A stretch of DNA of 64,000 nt from NCBI GenBank assembly GCA_004000515.1, contig CP034537.1:3734001-3798000 (forward strand), written 5' to 3'. A program made the position numbers and the translations under genes. The DNA is from Pseudomonas poae (GTDB taxonomy: Bacteria; Pseudomonadota; Gammaproteobacteria; Pseudomonadales; Pseudomonadaceae). The notes beneath the pieces are model-generated. The model was not told the DNA's origin. It was given only the letters and a program-made list of their open reading frames with translations, and searched no databases. Shown one piece after another: positions 9,613 through 19,930 of the stretch. Within the stretch, counting starts at the first letter, position 1, and every line of letters starts with the position of its first letter.

Positions 9613-11090
9613 ATGGATATCAGTACGCTGCTGAGCCAGGCAGCCTTCAAATGGCCTGACCGGGTCGCGTTGCATGAAGCCGCCAGCCAAAAAACGCTGA
9701 GCTTTGCCGAGCTCGATCGCGCCCTCAGCGGCGTCGGCCAGGCGTTGGATCAATTGCTCATCCCGGCCGGTGCGCGGGTGGCTTTGCTGGCCGACGCCAG
9801 CCTCGATTATCTGCTGGCCGATTATGGCTGCATGGCCACCGGCCGCGTGCGTGTGCCGCTGGACCCGGCGCTGGCGCCTGACGAATTAGTCGCCCAACTC
9901 AACGATGCGGGCGCCGCCTTGTTGCTGTATTCCGAGGCGTACGCCGAGGTGGCGCACAGCTTGGGCATTCGTTGCCTGCCACTGCAGGCCGTCACCGACA
10001 CTCAAGCCGTCGATGTCGCCACACGCCCCGCGCAATCGCCCCAGGCATTGGCCTCGCTCAACTACACCGGCGGCACCACCGGCACACCCAAGGCCGTGAT
10101 GCACCGGCATGCCAGTCTGTGCGCGGTGTTGCAGAACATCGTCATGGGCCGAGGCGCCGCCGTGGGGGATGTCCTGCTCAATGTGCGCCCGCTGTGGCCG
10201 ATTGCAGCGGTGGCGGTGTTCGCCCATGTGCTCAGCGGTGGCCAGGTGGTGCTCGGTGGGCGTTTCGATGGCAAGACCTTCATCGCCCAACTCACCGAAT
10301 ACAACGTGGCTTTCAGTTCCCTGGTGCCGACGCAATTGCTGCGGTTGCTGCGTGAGACCGGCTCGACGCCTGCCGATCTACCGGCGTTCAAGAGCCTCGA
10401 CGTTGGCGCTGCCGCGTTGACCGGCGAAGTGCTGGAAGGCTCCTGCCGCCTGTTCAGCGAACGTATCGGCGTGCTCTACGGCATGACGGAGGCACCCTGG
10501 AGTTGCTACCTCTCGCCTGCGCAGATGCAAGCGGTGCGTGCGACCGGCGACAGTGGTGAAGGCGTGGTCGGTCGCCCGCTGTTCAGCGCCGCCATCCGCA
10601 TCGACCGGCCAGACGCCAATGGCCTCGGCGAGATCCTGCTGGGCGGCCCGCAATTGATGAGCGGCTACTGGAAGCTTGAAGCCCTCAGCGCCAAGACGCT
10701 CGACAACGGCTGGCTGCGCAGCGGTGACCTGGGCTGCATCGGTAGCGATGGGTTGCTCAAGGTACTGGGGCGCTGCAAGGACATCATCCGCACGGGTGGC
10801 AAATCCGTGCAGCCCGGCGAGGTCGAGCAGAACCTCTTGAGCCACCCCGGCGTGCAGGACGTACACGTATTCGGCCTGGCGGATCTGGAGTGGGGCGAGC
10901 AAGTGTGTGCAGCGGTGGTAGTGGACGGTTCGCAGCCACTGTCGGCGCAGCAGTTGATGGACCACTGCCGCGCCGGGCTGTCGCGCTACAAGGTGCCGCG
11001 CCGCGTCTACTTCATCGACGAACTGCCACGCTCGCACTACGGCAAGGTGCAAAAAACCGCCTGCTTGCCGCACTGGACCTCAAGCCCTAG
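9613..11090 (+). CDS. AMP-forming acyl-CoA synthetase/ligase (C-terminal frameshift)
   Basis: ANL-superfamily enzyme that activates a carboxylic acid to its CoA thioester through an acyl-adenylate. Visible motifs: P-loop-like NYTGGTTGTPKAV, the adenylate-binding GVLYGMTEAPW, the hinge region LRSGDLGCIGSDGLLKVLGR and C-terminal RYKVPRRVYFIDELPRSHYG. The last catalytic Lys motif GKVQK is interrupted: the A6 run at 11051-11056 needs one more A, giving GKVQKNRLLAALDLKP and a stop at 11088-11090 (492 residues). Start ATG 9613 is preferred over GTG 9604. The final TAG overlaps the stop of the convergent IclR gene. With the dehydrogenase and crotonase it suggests breakdown of an organic acid; the substrate is unknown. 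Confidence 0.87.
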
Positions 11091-11868
11091 AGGTTGCCCA
11101 ATTGCGCCGCGATGCCTTCACAGGCGCGGCGCACGTGGCTGGCCAGGGACGAGGCGGGGTGGGTTTCGTCTTCCATCTCAAGCCCGGCGACGACCACTGC
11201 GCCGATGGCTTGGCCGGCGTCCACACGAATTGGAAACGCCACCGAGGACAGTCCCGGCTTGAACTCGCCATGGCCAAATGCAAAGTCCTGTTGGCTGCGG
11301 ATCTGCTCCAGCGCGGGCCGCGCCTTGGCGTAACGCGCTTCACCGAGGATCGCCTGGGCTGCCGCTTCGCTGTAGGTGGCAGCACCGCGCGGCCGCTGGG
11401 GCTGCCGTCGATGGGGAATTGGTCGGCCAGGTCGACAATCACGTTGAGCGGCGTGGTCGGCGTCCACATCCGCTCGATCAGCACCACTTGGTCGCCCACC
11501 GGCACCGACAGCGACACAATCGCCTGGCGCTCGCCGATCACCCGCTGCAACTCGATCGCGTAGGGCAGGGCGATCTTGCGCAGGTTCAGGCGGTTCAAAT
11601 ACGCCGCCGAATAGATCAGGCATTCCGGCCCGATGCGATAGGTACCGCCCTGGGATTCGATCAGGCTCCAGTGGGTGAGGGTCTTGAGCAGGCGGTGGAT
11701 GGTGGTGCGGTCAATGCCGGTCAGTCGCGCCAGGTCCAGGGCGCTGGCGCCGTGCTTGAGGCCCGAGAGGGTGCGCAACAGCACAATCGAACGGTCGATG
11801 ACCTGAACGCGCCCGCCGGCATTTTCCTTGTTGCTGGCGGGCGGGGGAGGCGTCGAAGAAATATCCAT
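11087..11868 (-). CDS. IclR-family transcriptional regulator (one frameshift)
   Basis: N-terminal winged helix-turn-helix (DLARLTGIDRTTIHRLLKTL, about residues 35-55) followed by an IclR effector domain (YAIELQRVIGERQAIVSL, then VAFPIRVDAGQAIGAVVVAG near the end). The frame is broken near 11380, where the coding strand reads GTGCTGCCACC; one extra G restores VLATYSEAAAQAILGEARYA and a total of about 260 residues. ATG 11868 (MDISSTPPPP) is the best start by length, but ATG 11892 is possible and neither has a clear ribosome site. It is convergent with, and overlaps by four bases, the acyl-CoA ligase gene. It probably controls this catabolic island, perhaps at the repeat 8535-8559. Confidence 0.83.
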
Positions 11869-11970
11869 GGTGGCAGCAGCTTCCGAAATCATGAAGTTCG
11901 GCAAGCGCGGATCGCAGGCTTGGCCGGTGGCCAAGGTTAGCCGCGATCCGTTGCGGGGTGAAGCCTTGAT

Positions 11971-12804
11971 TTAGCTGTCGAAGAACACCAGTGCGCGAAG
12001 TTCGATGCTGCGCCGGGGTGGCGCGTCCTTTGGCGTGGTGGGGTCATCGAACGCGGTGTGCGCACTCAGCCTGGCCACGTCCTGTCGCGAATCATGGATC
12101 TTCAACAACAAGGCCTCGTCCGGCCGCAACTGTGGGTAGTAAAACCAACGGTGCGCCGGGTTGGCCTTGACCGAAAATGTCTCGCCGACCTTGTCGCGGT
12201 ACACCAGGTCGCTGGGCAACAGGTCACCGTCGGCCATGCTGCGCGCATCGCACAGGGCCAGGGGCGTGCTCTGGACCGCCGCGCCGATAGGGCGCCAGAC
12301 GTTGATGATCGCAAAGCGCTTGAGCAGGCGTTGTTCGGCTTCGTCCGCCGGCAAGTGGTCGCGCACCCGACGGATGGCCGAGCGTTCGGTCTGATCGTTG
12401 TGCACGTAGCGCACCGGTTCGCGCAGGCCGCGTGCTTCGCGGCCAGGGTCATCGACGCGGATTGTATGGTCGAAGATCACCACCTTCACCGCGCCGGTCT
12501 GCTGTTTGAGCAGGGCTTCGGTTTCCGGGTAGTAATGCAGGCGTACCTGCTCGTCATCTTCCAGGTTGGCCACGGCGCTGGCGTGATCGATTCGCTCGAA
12601 GCCTTGGCGATTGATACTTGCCGGCTCATCCAACAGCCGTGCGTTATGGATGCTCACCTCGGTAGGGTCCAGCACGCCACTGCGCTGGGCCTCGCCGTCG
12701 GGTGGCGGGTAGGTGTAGTTCACCGGGCGCTGGCCGGTGTCCTGCAAGTAATTGAGCACGCCGCGCACGGAGGCGGGGGTGAGTTGAGTCTGGTGCGTTC
12801 CCAT
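11971..12804 (-). CDS. CmcJ/NvfI-type oxygenase-like protein
   Basis: 277 residues resembling the CmcJ/NvfI (AsaB-like) family, known from secondary metabolism and annotated as oxidoreductases or methyltransferases. Family-typical segments are PVNYTYPPP near the N-terminus, RVRYVHNDQT-like VRYVHNDQTE, INVWRPIG, LALCDARSM, and a C-terminal WFYYPQLRPDEALLLKIHDS. The His/Asp-rich HNDQT and LKIHDS blocks are plausible metal ligands, by analogy with Fe(II)/2-oxoglutarate enzymes. A strong GGAGGT lies just before the ATG. It starts 15 bases after the SDR gene on the same strand, so the pair is probably an operon modifying one substrate. Confidence 0.75.
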   Translation of the reverse strand: MGTHQTQLTPASVRGVLNYLQDTGQRPVNYTYPPPDGEAQRSGVLDPTEVSIHNARLLDEPASINRQGFERIDHASAVANLEDDEQVRLHYYPETEALLKQQTGAVKVVIFDHTIRVDDPGREARGLREPVRYVHNDQTERSAIRRVRDHLPADEAEQRLLKRFAIINVWRPIGAAVQSTPLALCDARSMADGDLLPSDLVYRDKVGETFSVKANPAHRWFYYPQLRPDEALLLKIHDSRQDVARLSAHTAFDDPTTPKDAPPRRSIELRALVFFDS

Positions 12805-12819
12805 AAAACCACCTCCAGG

Positions 12820-13548
12820 TCAGAACGGTTCCTTGAACGGCCGCAGGTCCAGCTCCTGGGTCCAGGCGCTGCGCGGTTGGGTGTGCAGGTACCAATAGGC
12901 ATCGGCGATATCGTCGAGCTTCAACGAACCGTCCTCGCCCAGCTTGGCCAGGTATTCCGGTGCGCGGCTTTTAATGCGTTCGCCGTCGATGGAGCCGTCG
13001 ATGACCACGTGGGCCACGTGCACGTTTTTCGGGCCGAATTCACGGGCGAACGACTGCGCTATCGAACGCAAACCCGCCTTGCCTGCCGCGAACGCGGTGT
13101 ACGGCGGCTTGCCGCGTAATGACGCGGTGGCCCCGGTAAACAGCAAGCTACCGCCGCCATTGGCGAGCAAGGCGCGGGTGGCTTCACGGGCGAACAGAAA
13201 ACCGCCCAGCGTGGAGGCGCGCCAGGTTTGCTCGAACAGTTCGGCGCTCAACTCCAGGGCCGGTGCAGACACCGCGTTGCCCACATTGAAGATCGCTGCC
13301 TTGAGCGTACCGAGCTGATTGACCTGCGCGATCGCTGCGAGCACATCGGCTTCAACACCGGAGTCAGCCACTACCGCATTCGCCTTGCCGCCGCTGGCTT
13401 CAATCTGCGCGACCACGGCCTGCAACTTGTCCAGGCTCCTGCCGCTGACCGCCACGCGATACCCCTCGCGGGCAAAGCGACGCGCCAACGCCGCCCCCAG
13501 CCCTGCGACCGCGCCGACCCCGGCCACCCACACCACTGACTCAGTCAT
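12820..13548 (-). CDS. SDR-family oxidoreductase with atypical active site
   Basis: Short-chain dehydrogenase/reductase of 242 residues. The cofactor turn GVGAVAGLG is near the N-terminus and SGRSLDKL follows beta-2, suggesting NADP. The Ser region LLFTGATASLRG is normal, but the catalytic block reads PPYTAFAAGKAGL. The residue four before the active Lys is Phe, and the Tyr lies three residues earlier, so the classical YxxxK is not present. Start ATG 13548 is chosen over 13557 because AGGA lies at the right distance only for 13548. It is divergent from the GntR gene and leads the oxygenase gene. Confidence 0.85.
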   Translation of the reverse strand: MTESVVWVAGVGAVAGLGAALARRFAREGYRVAVSGRSLDKLQAVVAQIEASGGKANAVVADSGVEADVLAAIAQVNQLGTLKAAIFNVGNAVSAPALELSAELFEQTWRASTLGGFLFAREATRALLANGGGSLLFTGATASLRGKPPYTAFAAGKAGLRSIAQSFAREFGPKNVHVAHVVIDGSIDGERIKSRAPEYLAKLGEDGSLKLDDIADAYWYLHTQPRSAWTQELDLRPFKEPF

Positions 13549-13804
13549 TTGCCACATCCTCTGAAAGACACGTGGCTATCAATCTACTCATCGGCGGGCG
13601 TGAGGAATAAGAACATCGACAGCTAAGGTTATGCCCGCAGCCCGTTACTTCTGCCCACAGATGGGGCGTTTTCTGAGCCATTTGGTAGCAATTTCCTACG
13701 CGCATCTTCCGCTCACTCATTGGCCATTCCCGGCTATTTCATCCGAATCAATCACTTGGCTCTGCATTGAGGCAGTTGGCACGCATTCTGCTTTTTTGCA
13801 TTCG

Positions 13805-13818
13805 TGGATAATTGGATA
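13805..13818 (+). promoter_or_regulatory. TGGATA direct repeat before GntR gene
   Basis: TGGATA occurs twice, eight bases apart (13805-13810 and 13813-13818), 24 bases before the GntR start and within an AT-rich segment of the 293-base divergent region. FCD regulators often bind sites of the TGGNATAC kind, so autoregulation is plausible. The evidence is weak. Confidence 0.25.
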
Positions 13819-13841
13819 CAAAAATTCAAAAGGTGCTGCCG

Positions 13842-14510
13842 ATGCAATTTGCCCCCACTTACGTTGACCGCCAGCCCCTCACCGCCGAGGAGGAGGCCTA
13901 CAACTTCTTGCTCGATGCCATTTGCAGCGGGCGCTACCGCAAGGGCGACCGGTTGATTGCCGAAGACATCGCCAGCGAGATCGGCATGAGCCGCATGCCG
14001 GTGCGCGAAGCCTTTCGCCGCTTGGATGCCCAAGGGTTAGTGACCCTTCGACCCAACCGTGGCGCGGTCGTCAGCGGCCTGGATATCGACGAATTGCACG
14101 AAGTGTTCGAGATGCGTAGCGCCCTCGAAGGCCTGGCGGTACGGGTTGCGGTAGGGCGTATCGGCGAGCGCCAACTGGCCGCGCTGGAACGCATGCTTGA
14201 CGAGATGGACGACTACCGCGACGAAAGCGCCGCCTGGGTCAGTCGCCACCGCGCGTTCCACGAATACCTGTGCAGCCTCAGCGGTCGTCCGCGTTTGATG
14301 AAGCAAATCTCGGCGCTCTATTCGCTGGTGGAAGCGCCCATGCGCCTGTGGTTGCAGCACGGCGACAAACCCCTCAGCGCCCGCCAGGAACATGCGGTGA
14401 TCCTCGATGCGATCCGCGCCGGCGACGCCGCCCGCGCCGAAGCCGTGGTGCGCGAGCACATCGAAGGCACCGTGCCGGCGCTGATCCAGTTTTTGCAATC
14501 GGAAAAATAA
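13842..14510 (+). CDS. GntR-family regulator, FCD subfamily
   Basis: 222-residue repressor-type regulator. The N-terminal winged helix (GDRLIAEDIASEIGMSRMPVREAFRRL) is followed by an all-helical FCD ligand domain with metal/ligand residues in DELHEVFEMRSALE, RAFHEYL and EHAVILDAIRAGD. The start is ATG 13842 (MQFAPTYVDRQPL) with AGGTG upstream; an earlier in-frame TTG lacks support. It precedes the ABC transporter and gamma-glutamyltransferase genes on the same strand, but a terminator-like hairpin at 14515-14540 separates them. It probably controls that transporter operon in response to an amino-acid-like ligand. Confidence 0.88.
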   Translation: MQFAPTYVDRQPLTAEEEAYNFLLDAICSGRYRKGDRLIAEDIASEIGMSRMPVREAFRRLDAQGLVTLRPNRGAVVSGLDIDELHEVFEMRSALEGLAVRVAVGRIGERQLAALERMLDEMDDYRDESAAWVSRHRAFHEYLCSLSGRPRLMKQISALYSLVEAPMRLWLQHGDKPLSARQEHAVILDAIRAGDAARAEAVVREHIEGTVPALIQFLQSEK

Positions 14511-14514
14511 TCAG

Positions 14515-14540
14515 AGGTGGGCCCAAGCCCGCCTGTGTTT
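14515..14540 (+). terminator. Terminator-like hairpin after GntR gene
   Basis: AGGTGGGC, loop CCAA and GCCCGCCT form an eight-base stem with one G-T pair, followed by GTGTTTTG. It begins just after the regulator stop and could separate it from the transporter operon; the T-tract is short. Confidence 0.5.
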
Positions 14541-14587
14541 TGACTTTGAGTCCTGCCCCGTTAACCAACGAACTGGAGTGTCTGGTC

Positions 14588-15394
14588 ATGCATAAACGCC
14601 GCGCCTTGCTGGTGGCTCTCTCCCTCGGCCTCTGTACCCAATGGGCAACTGCTGCGCCCCAGGTACCGGAGCGCTTGCAGAAAGTCGACAAACTCACCTA
14701 CTGCTCGGGGATGGACTCACCGCCCCTGGTGTCCTTCGATGAAGCCCAGAAACCACGCGGTCTTACCGTCGACCTGGGCCTGGAAATCGCCAAGCGTCTG
14801 GGCGACAAACAGGTGCAATGGCGGGTGATTCCGTTCTCCGGCCTGGTGCCTGCATTGCTTGCCCAGCAGTGCGACATGATCGTCGACCAACTGTTCGACA
14901 AGCCCGAGCGGCGCCAGGTGATCGACATCGTCAACTACATGTATTCCAGCCAATCGGTGGTGGTGCCCAAGGGCAACCCCAAAGGCATCAAGGCGCTGGA
15001 TGATTTGTCCGGGCACAAGGTCGCGGTGCTCAACGGCTCCACCATCAAGACCCTGCTGGACACGCAAAACGAAAGCCTGGCCAAGGCCGGCAAGCCACCG
15101 ATGAAACTGGTGGTCTACAACACCGACACCGATGCCTTCCAGGCCCTGCGCATCAGCCAGGTCGACGCCTACGGCACCACCGTGGAAACCGCCGGTTACT
15201 ACGCGGCGATGGCCCCTGACCTGTTCCAGGAAGGCGTGCCGGCATTCAGCCGCATTCTCACCGGCCTGGGCATGCGCAAGGACGACCCGCAACTCACCGC
15301 TGCCGTGCAGCAGGTGATCAGCGACATGCGCAGCGACGGCAGCTACGTGGCATTGCTGAATAAATGGCATGTCAGCAGCGACACTCTCGACTGA
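14588..15394 (+). CDS. Amino-acid ABC transporter substrate-binding protein
   Basis: 268-residue periplasmic binding protein of the SBP_bac_3 (polar amino acid) family. The signal peptide is about residues 1-23 (ending ATAAPQ). Ligand-contact segments are visible: LTYCSGMDSPPLVSFDE, PRGLTVDLGLEIAKRLG, QCDMIVDQLFDKPERR and the IKALDDLSGHKVAVLNGS hinge. It is first in a set followed by a permease (11 bases later), an ATPase, a second binding protein and gamma-glutamyltransferase. Family members bind amino acids or small peptides; proximity to gamma-glutamyltransferase suggests a gamma-glutamyl compound or a glutathione fragment. Confidence 0.88.
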   Translation: MHKRRALLVALSLGLCTQWATAAPQVPERLQKVDKLTYCSGMDSPPLVSFDEAQKPRGLTVDLGLEIAKRLGDKQVQWRVIPFSGLVPALLAQQCDMIVDQLFDKPERRQVIDIVNYMYSSQSVVVPKGNPKGIKALDDLSGHKVAVLNGSTIKTLLDTQNESLAKAGKPPMKLVVYNTDTDAFQALRISQVDAYGTTVETAGYYAAMAPDLFQEGVPAFSRILTGLGMRKDDPQLTAAVQQVISDMRSDGSYVALLNKWHVSSDTLD

Positions 15395-15405
15395 GGTTTC
15401 CCGCA

Positions 15406-16181
15406 ATGAACTTCAATTGGGATGTGTTCTGGCAGTACCTGTTGCAGCCCAGCGGGGTGTACCTCACCGGGCTTTGGCTGACCTGCCTGATCAGCGTATT
15501 GGCGATGTTGTTGGGTTGCGTGCTGGGGTTGGCGGCGGCGCTGTTGCGCCTGTCGAAGAACCCACTGCTGCACCTGCCGGTGCGTTTTTATGTGTGGCTG
15601 ATGCGCGGCACGCCGCTGTTGGTGCAGATCGTGTTCCTGTACACGGCGCTGGCGGCGGGCGGGCTTTTCCGCTTCGAGGATATCGAACTGTTCGGTCTGA
15701 TCGTGCCGGGCAATATCCAGGCCGCCATTATCGCCTTGGGCTTAAACGAAGGCGCATACATGGCCGAGATCATCCGCGCCGGCATCGGCGCGGTGGACAA
15801 GGCCAATACGAAGCCGGGCGTTCCCTGGGCATGGGCTTCGCCAAGCTGATGCGGCGCATCGTGCTGCCCCAGGCGTTCCGCGTGATCGTGCCGCCGCTGG
15901 GCAACGAGTTCAACGTGATGCTCAAGAACACCACCCTGGTCAGCGTGATCGGCGTGCAGGAGTTGCTGCTCAGTACGCAAATGGTCACCTCGGCGACGTT
16001 CCGTGTGTTCGAGTTGTACCTGGTGGTCGCCATCTACTTCTTGATGCTCACCACCTTGTGGGGCTTCTTCCAGCGTTGGCTGGAGGCACGTTTCGGCCAG
16101 TCCGACCGGCCTTCGACACCGCCGCCCGCGTCCAGCCGCATGTTCGGGCGCAGCACCTTGAAACTGCTGAGGGGACGCTAA
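15406..16181 (+). CDS. Amino-acid ABC transporter permease (one frameshift)
   Basis: Inner-membrane permease of the HisM/GlnP family, 258 residues after repair. Membrane segments begin at [17 protein letters not shown] and continue past [19 protein letters not shown]. The ATPase-docking EAA loop is the part broken: GG at 15801-15802 needs one more G to give [14 protein letters not shown], then [17 protein letters not shown]. With the break as written, the frame stops within the loop. ATG 15406 ([10 protein letters not shown]) is 11 bases after the binding protein stop, and the ATPase gene starts two bases after its TAA. Confidence 0.87.
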
Positions 16182-16183
16182 CC

Positions 16184-18075
<1,892 letters not shown>

Positions 18076-18092
18076 ATCGAAGAGTCTCTGCC

Positions 18093-19701
18093 ATGTTGAA
18101 ATTTTCTGCTCACGAGTACCCCTATCCGTCGCAGCGCCAAAGCGTGTTTGCCCAGCGCGGCATGGTGGCGGCGTCCCAACCGCTGGCCGCCCAGGCCGGT
18201 ATCGAGATCATGCAAAGGGCGGCAACGCCATCGACGCCGCCATTGCCACGGCGGCTGCTTTGACGGTCGTGGAGCCCACCGGCTGCGGCTTGGGCGGCGA
18301 TGCGTTTGCGTTGGTCTGGGCCAAGGGCCAACTGCATGGCCTTAACGCCAACGGCCACGCGCCGGCGGCCTTGAGTATCGAGGCGGTCAAGGCGGCAGGG
18401 CATGACCAGATGCCGCTGTATGGCTGGACTCCAGTCACCGTGCCCGGTTGCCCGTCGGCCTGGGCCGAGCTGTCGCAACGCTTCGGCGCGCTGCCGTTTG
18501 CCGAGCTGCTGCAACCGGCCATCCGCCTGGCGCGGGACGGGTTCCCGCTGTCGCCGGTGGTCGCCCACCAATGGCAGATCGCGTTGGACGAATTCACCCC
18601 CATCGCGACACGGTGCTGGACGCCTGGTTTGACACCTTCCTGATTGACGGCCGCGCGCCTCGGGCCGGCGAAATTTTCCGCAACCCGGCCCAGGCTCGCA
18701 CCCTCGAAGAACTGGCCGCAACCCGCTGTGAAAGCCTGTATCGCGGCGCCCTGGCCGAACGCCTGGACGCCCATTCACGCGCCAGCGGTGGCTACCTGCG
18801 CGCCAGTGACCTCAAGGATTACCGTGCGCAGTGGGTTGAGCCGATCCACGTCAACTACCGTGGCGTCGACGTCTGGGAAATTCCCCCGAGCGGCCAGGGC
18901 CTGGTGGCTTTGATGGCGCTGAAAATCCTCGAAGGCTTCGAGTTCGACCACCGCGACAGCCAGCAGACCTGGCACCGCCAGTTGGAGGCGATGAAGCTCG
19001 CCTACAGCGACGGCCTGCACTACATCACCGACCCGCAGCACATGCGCGTCGCTGTTGCCGATCTGCTCAGCGACGACTACAGCCGCCGACGTCGCGCGCA
19101 GATCGGCGAACAGGCGCAGCCGCCCAAGCCCGGCGACCCCCATGCCAGCGGCACGGTGTACCTGGCCACGGCGGATGCCGAGGGCAACATGGTTTCGTTT
19201 ATCCAGAGCAACTACCACGGCTTTGGCTCCGGCGTGGTGCTGCCCGACAGCGGTATCGCCTTGCAGAATCGCGGGCAGGAATTCAGCCTCGACCCGGCCC
19301 ACGCCAACTGCCTGGCGCCGGGCAAAAAAACCTTTCACACCATCATCCCCGGCTTCCTTACCAAGGACGGCCAGGCCCTTGGACCGTTCGGCGTAATGGG
19401 CGGCTATATGCAGCCCCAGGGCCATGTGCAGATGGTGATGAACCTGGTGGATTTCGGCCTCAACCCGCAAGCGGCGCTGGATGCACCGCGCTGGCAATGG
19501 TTGGGCGAGATGAAGGTGGGGATCGAGCAGGGCGCCTCCCGAGACCTGGCCAATGCCTTGGCACGGCGAGGGCATCAGGTGCAGATTGCCAGTGATCTCA
19601 CAGAATACGGGCGTGGCCAGATCATCCTGCGTGATCCGGTTAGCGGGGTGCTGTGCGGCGGCACCGAGCCGCGGGCGGACTCCCATATTGCGGTCTGGTG
19701 A
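18093..19701 (+). CDS. Gamma-glutamyltransferase family protein (two frameshifts)
   Basis: Ntn-hydrolase that transfers or hydrolyses gamma-glutamyl groups; 536 residues after repair. N-terminal FAQRGMVAASQPLAAQAG, then GGNAIDAAIATAAALTVVEP and GCGLGGDAFALVW are typical. The processing site and Thr nucleophile lie in ASGTVYLATADAEGN, and GGYMQPQGHVQMVMNLVDFG is the C-terminal glycine loop. Two one-base gaps split it: the A3 run at 18214-18216 needs four A's (QKGGN), and the C5 run at 18597-18601 needs six (FTPHRDTV). No signal peptide is evident, unlike classical periplasmic GGT, so it is probably of the cytosolic YwrD-like kind. It is last in the ABC operon. Confidence 0.87.
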
Positions 19702-19702
19702 G

Positions 19703-19776
19703 TGTGGGATGGCGGTGTGTCAGTCGCTACAAATGCTGGCTGATACACCGTTATCGCAGGCAAGCCAGCTCCCACA
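19703..19776. repeat. Degraded REP pair (type A)
   Basis: Right arm GCAGGCAAGCCAGCTCCCACA is well kept, while the left arm survives only as GTGTGGGA. The inner inverted segment GGTGTGTCAG / CTGATACACC is partly kept. It resembles the type A REPINs nested in the composite elements and lies just after the gamma-glutamyltransferase stop. Confidence 0.65.
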
Positions 19777-19930
19777 TTTTGATCTGCGTCCAGCCGGGAA
19801 ACTGCGCGCACCGCTAGCCTCTGGTGATCGAGGTATTTGGCCGCGTTGAAAAATAATTAAATAAACCTGTCCCTTTTTTTTGCGTCGCCGGTCATTCCAG
19901 GTATGTGAACAAAATCGAGAGCTTCCTCCC

